This document shows positions 60,751 to 64,000 of a stretch of 64,000 nt of DNA, piece by piece. The stretch's first letter is position 1. Each line of letters starts with the position of its first letter. The position numbers were made by a program, and so were the translations under genes. The notes below the pieces were generated by a model. It did no database searches, had not been told where the DNA came from, and worked only from the letters and a program-made list of their open reading frames with translations. The stretch is from NCBI GenBank assembly GCA_963665785.1, contig OY762456.1:1798001-1862000 (forward strand). Direction: 5' to 3'. The DNA is from UBA7455 sp026713185. Its GTDB lineage: Bacteria; Pseudomonadota; Gammaproteobacteria; Pseudomonadales; Azotimanducaceae.

Positions 60751-61458
60751 CTACGATGGCGAATAGTTTTCCAATTCGTCGGTTCGTATCAGGTAATAAT
60801 CTTTATCTGCGCCATCGGAGTAGGCGATTTTCATGGCGAGTCGCGGTGTAGAGGTTTGATTGGGGCCTGTAGTATGAGCCTCGAAACTGTCAAACGCCAG
60901 CGCTTCTCCCTTGGCAAGGCTGATGAATTCCATGGAATTCTTCATCTCGGCTGCGGCAGCCGGTGGAATCGTAATGGGAAAGTCGCCGGACTGTTTGTAG
61001 TCTTTTGCATGCTCAAGAATAGCGCCGGTATTGAAAGCGGACATCCCGCTGACACAGACCTGATTGTCGGGAGAGAGAATCAGGCCACCTTTTTCCTCCG
61101 TCAGGTCTTCAAGTGCAATCCACACAGAAAAAATGGTGGGTGTCGGGTCACGGCCAACCCAGTAGGCCCTGTCCTGATGGAGCGCCGTTCCCGGCGCGCC
61201 TGCCCCCTTGATAAGCAGAATCGTGTGATCAACAACCGGAACTTTCAAATCAACAATATCAGCAATCTCGGGCCAGAAATCCTGATGGATCTGCTGCAGC
61301 AGATCCAGGTTATTATTTTCTGAATCGATACGTCCAAAGAAGTCCTTGCCAAAGGTGACAGAATTGTCTTGCTGGGCGGCTGAAATCAGGCCGTCAGCCC
61401 TTTCCAGAAGAGAATCAATTGCGCTGGTTGAAATACGAAATGATAATCTGCACCACAT
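60751..61458 (-). CDS. Phytanoyl-CoA dioxygenase (PhyH) family protein
   Basis: 235 aa, the shortest PhyH-like protein here. GTALHQDRAYWVGRDPTPTIFSVWIALEDLTEEKGGLILSPDN has the H-x-D ligands and the following strand; DSFEAHTTGPNQTSTPRLAMKIAY has the distal His and Arg. It lacks the long N-terminal part of the others. It ends 5 bp before the start of the YejA-like gene, so the two are co-transcribed, which suggests the transporter brings in its substrate (inference). Confidence 0.85.
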   Translation of the reverse strand: MWCRLSFRISTSAIDSLLERADGLISAAQQDNSVTFGKDFFGRIDSENNNLDLLQQIHQDFWPEIADIVDLKVPVVDHTILLIKGAGAPGTALHQDRAYWVGRDPTPTIFSVWIALEDLTEEKGGLILSPDNQVCVSGMSAFNTGAILEHAKDYKQSGDFPITIPPAAAAEMKNSMEFISLAKGEALAFDSFEAHTTGPNQTSTPRLAMKIAYSDGADKDYYLIRTDELENYSPS

Positions 61459-61734
61459 GTATTTTGTCCTGTGTTGTCAAGTTTGAATATCCATCGAAGA
61501 GTATAATTGATTTAACCTATTATTAAATCTGGAGAGCCTTCAGCGGGCCAAAATCCGCCCTGCCGCTGTCGCGGAGCAAACAGGCCGGTTTACCTGGATT
61601 TTCTTCGTCATGTATGATGAGAGTTAAGTGGAAGACGTAAAAGGAAAAGTTGTCTTATTGGCATGGGTTGTGGCTGTGACACCTGGGCTGATTGAGTTCC
61701 ATAGCCAGTTCCAGAACGAGCCCGATTCTTACTG

Positions 61735-62844
61735 ATGGCAGAAATAAAGTTATACGGATCACCCTTTTCCCTGTATACCGGCAGGGTGCGCAGTTATTTC
61801 ATTAAAAACGGTATCGAATACCGGGAAATAGCGCCCATCAGCCAACACTACGAAGACCATGTCCTGCCCGCTGCAGGAGGCAGGCGCGGTATGCCAACCA
61901 TTGAATTCGGCGATGGTACGGTTATCAGAGACAGCGTCGCTATTGTTGATCATTTTGAACAAAGGAATGGTCATGAGAATTCTCCGCAGACACCAAAACA
62001 GAAAATCATCAACAGGTTGCTGGACGTTATCGCAGCAGAGGGTATGCTGCGCGCAGCCATGCACTACCGCTGGCACTACCCCGAACATAAAGCGCTGTTA
62101 CGGTTCCAGTTTGGGCACATCACGCCGATAGATGCACCCTGGGAATTTACCCTGGAAGGTCGATTCGCCCGCCTGCAACAGTCCGTCGATCGCGGTGTGC
62201 CGGAAGAACGCTACGCGCTGGTAGAGTCGCTTTATTTTGACCTGCTCAAGAAACTCGACGCACACTTTACTCGCTATCCCTATCTTCTCGGTGGTAGACC
62301 CGGCGTTGCCGACTTTGGTTTGATTGCCCCCATGTATGCTCACCTTGGGCGTGATATAAAACCGCTTTCAATCATGCATGAACATGGCATATGGGTGCTT
62401 CGCTGGGTCGAACGTATGAATCGGCCTGAACCGGATGTCGGCGAGTATGAGAACCCTTTGGAAGATTACTTCGCTGATGATGAGATACCTGATACGCTGA
62501 TCGATGTGCTCAAACAGTTCGCTATTGATTTCGTGCCGGAAACCCTCGCCGCACGAGATGCGATTAATGAATTGCTCGTTTCTGAGAATCCAGCGGCCGG
62601 CTCTGTAGCACAAAGATTTTTTGGCTTTGCTGACTTTGAAGTGAAGGGAGAGGCTTTGCGTGCGGAAGCGCAGCCGTTCAGGTTTTATCTGCTGAAACGT
62701 GTGCAGGATGAATACGAGCAATTGAATGAGTCAGACCAAAGTGATGTGACGGAATTGCTCGAACGTTGTGACATGCTGCCTGTTATGAAATCAAAGCTAA
62801 CGCGGGACATTGGCCGCGAAAATAATCTTGAGGTCTGGTGTTAA
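61735..62844 (+). CDS. Glutathione S-transferase-like protein with C-terminal extension
   Basis: 369 aa. MAEIKLYGSPFSLYTGRVRSYFIKNGIEYREI is the thioredoxin-like GST opening, RRGMPTIEFGDGTVIRDSVAIVDHFE has the cis-Pro and D-S site, and LLGGRPGVADFGLIAPMYAHLGRD is the GST C-terminal helix region with its N-capping-type Asp. About 120 further residues extend beyond a usual GST (about 220-240 aa). The preceding 276 bp (61459-61734) hold no recognised gene. It is followed after 27 bp by an LLM oxidoreductase and is probably co-transcribed with it. Confidence 0.85.
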   Translation: MAEIKLYGSPFSLYTGRVRSYFIKNGIEYREIAPISQHYEDHVLPAAGGRRGMPTIEFGDGTVIRDSVAIVDHFEQRNGHENSPQTPKQKIINRLLDVIAAEGMLRAAMHYRWHYPEHKALLRFQFGHITPIDAPWEFTLEGRFARLQQSVDRGVPEERYALVESLYFDLLKKLDAHFTRYPYLLGGRPGVADFGLIAPMYAHLGRDIKPLSIMHEHGIWVLRWVERMNRPEPDVGEYENPLEDYFADDEIPDTLIDVLKQFAIDFVPETLAARDAINELLVSENPAAGSVAQRFFGFADFEVKGEALRAEAQPFRFYLLKRVQDEYEQLNESDQSDVTELLERCDMLPVMKSKLTRDIGRENNLEVWC

Positions 62845-62871
62845 TAAATAACAATCACAGGAAAATAAGAC

Positions 62872-63936
62872 ATGTCAAATGTTGAGTTTTGGTTTGCTCG
62901 TCCTACGCACTACTGGCAAATCGATTCAAACATAGATGGTTCGTTTGCGTTTGCGCGTATTTACGAGGATGTTGGTTTTGACGGCATGCTCTTTTTTGAC
63001 ACGCAGAATCTCTCACCAGAGGTCTATGTCAGTCTAACGGCCGCAGCTAAAGAAACGACGACGCTTGGGTTAGGTACAGGTGTCACCAATCCGATGACCC
63101 GGCACGCTGCGGTTTCTGCTGCGACGATGAGTACGTTGCAAGAGGTGAGTAATGGGCGTGCCTATCTTGGTATAGGCCGAGGAGATTCATCCCTTGCCCA
63201 CCTGGGATATGCGCCGATCTCGATTGGCAAATTCGAGGAGTATCTGGCCAGTCTCCAGGCTTATCTGAGAGGCGAAGAGGTCGCGTTTCCCAATGATGCC
63301 GATGTGGACGATCTTCATTTAGGTGATCAACCGGACGCCAGTCGTATTCAGTGGTTACAGGATGCGCCGAAGGTGCCCGTGGGTGTTGCGGCTACCGGTC
63401 CCAGGGTCATATCCATCTCTGCGAGGCATGCAGATCGAATTGACTTTATGTTGGGCGCTAGCGTAGAGCGTATCAAATGGGGTATGGACATAGCCAAAGA
63501 TGCTCGGATGAGTGCCGGGATCGAAGGTGACCAACCTGTTTCCGCCTACGTGAACATGGTGGTTCACGATGATAGCGAACTTGCCTGGCAGATGGCGGTC
63601 GTTGCCATTAACAGCCAGGCAAGGTTCATGGCTATGCACGGGAAGATCAATGGTCCGGTGTCAGACGGGACGCGGGAGATACTCAATAACATTCACGCTT
63701 CCTACAATATGAAACAGCATGGCGCGCACGGTAACGATCTCATCACCAGTGAGTTCGCCCATGAATTTGGCATCTATGGACCACCTTCCTATTGTGTTGA
63801 TCGACTTAACGAACTGGTTGAACTTGGCATCGATCGATTTATCCTTGCGGGCGGGCCGGATTTAGCAATGCCTGATCCTGAGATCGCCGGGATGGCCCAG
63901 CGCTTTGTGACAGACGTCCTGCCCAGGGTCAAATGA
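62872..63936 (+). CDS. LLM class flavin-dependent oxidoreductase
   Basis: 354 aa luciferase-like enzyme. FAFARIYEDVGFDGMLFFDTQN, LGLGTGVTNPMTRHAAVSAATMSTLQEVSNGRAYLGIGRGDSSLAHLGY and VPVGVAATGPRVISISARHADRIDFMLGA are the family motifs, of the type seen in F420-dependent methylene-H4MPT reductase-like and alkanesulfonate monooxygenase-like proteins. CACAGGAAAAT precedes the ATG. It is the second gene after the GST-like gene. The last 64 bp of the window show no further gene. Confidence 0.9.
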   Translation: MSNVEFWFARPTHYWQIDSNIDGSFAFARIYEDVGFDGMLFFDTQNLSPEVYVSLTAAAKETTTLGLGTGVTNPMTRHAAVSAATMSTLQEVSNGRAYLGIGRGDSSLAHLGYAPISIGKFEEYLASLQAYLRGEEVAFPNDADVDDLHLGDQPDASRIQWLQDAPKVPVGVAATGPRVISISARHADRIDFMLGASVERIKWGMDIAKDARMSAGIEGDQPVSAYVNMVVHDDSELAWQMAVVAINSQARFMAMHGKINGPVSDGTREILNNIHASYNMKQHGAHGNDLITSEFAHEFGIYGPPSYCVDRLNELVELGIDRFILAGGPDLAMPDPEIAGMAQRFVTDVLPRVK

Positions 63937-64000
63937 GGGTTGAAGATCTCCCATACCCTGTCGTGCCCAAGTCCGCTCGCTGGCGTGCCATCTCCTGGAG

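Noticed and set aside
1..64000. CRISPR arrays, tRNA and rRNA genes
   Set aside because: I looked for regularly spaced repeats and for cloverleaf or rRNA-like sequence and saw none; the short direct repeats found are only in two copies or are dispersed.

Overview
This 64 kb window reads as a chromosomal accessory region of a Gram-negative bacterium. Evidence includes a TonB-dependent outer-membrane receptor with an EIVVTAT plug start, lipoprotein signal peptides, ABC-2 exporters and mostly Shine-Dalgarno-led genes at moderate G+C. I infer a Pseudomonadota (gammaproteobacterium-like) host, but no rRNA or other strong taxonomic marker is present. Gene content is catabolic: six phytanoyl-CoA-dioxygenase-like (PhyH) proteins, one TauD-type dioxygenase, two sulfatases, two luciferase-like (LLM) oxidoreductases, two SDRs, two GST-like proteins, two orphan family-5 peptide-binding proteins, and esterase, aldolase, crotonase and thiolase-like genes.

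Layout. 1-8.2 kb: secreted protein, MFS transporter, sulfatase, a DUF43/BpsA-like protein, and an ABC-2 export operon ending in a 161 bp MITE. 8.4-22.5 kb: a PEP-synthase/rifampin-phosphotransferase-like protein, metG, VOC, TauD and PhyH proteins, a Phd-VapC pair, a second sulfatase, a small membrane operon and a TonB receptor. 22.6-24.7 kb: an ISAs1-type IS whose transposase carries an N-terminal DruA-like (DUF4338) domain. 25-31.6 kb: alcohol dehydrogenase, a PhyH-SDR-LLM operon and a divergent peptide-binding protein. 31.8-33.5 kb: an IS4-like element inserted just upstream of a tetR. 34.5-35.1 kb: a second VapBC pair. 35.1-40 kb: SDR with a haloalkane dehalogenase remnant, then an operon of a thioredoxin-fused protein and a UGSC-family gene with an in-frame TGA (probable selenoprotein), divergent from a DUF35/thiolase-like pair. 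40-45.8 kb: PhyH, crotonase, a sulfotransferase broken by one TAA codon, the second MITE copy, a second tetR, cupin, PhyH. 45.9-48 kb: a second DruA-like/ISAs1 fusion IS. 48-64 kb: NTF2-like, GST, esterase, PhyH, class II aldolase, sterol desaturase-like, ADP-ribosylglycohydrolase, NnrU, a possible small RNA, a TPR/FG-GAP pair, a YejA-like binding protein, PhyH, GST and LLM.

The strongest observations are: (1) the UGSC selenoprotein candidate, split by UGA exactly at the family's U-G-S-C motif; (2) two DruA-like/ISAs1 fusion elements, each with terminal inverted repeats and 10-11 bp target duplications; (3) a two-copy MITE with 2 bp flanking duplications; (4) a sulfotransferase with a nonsense codon inside its PAPS-binding loop; (5) a shared ATAG-N4-CTAT motif upstream of two tetR genes, whose recognition helices are nearly identical, and of the MFS gene. 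No tRNA, rRNA or CRISPR array was seen.
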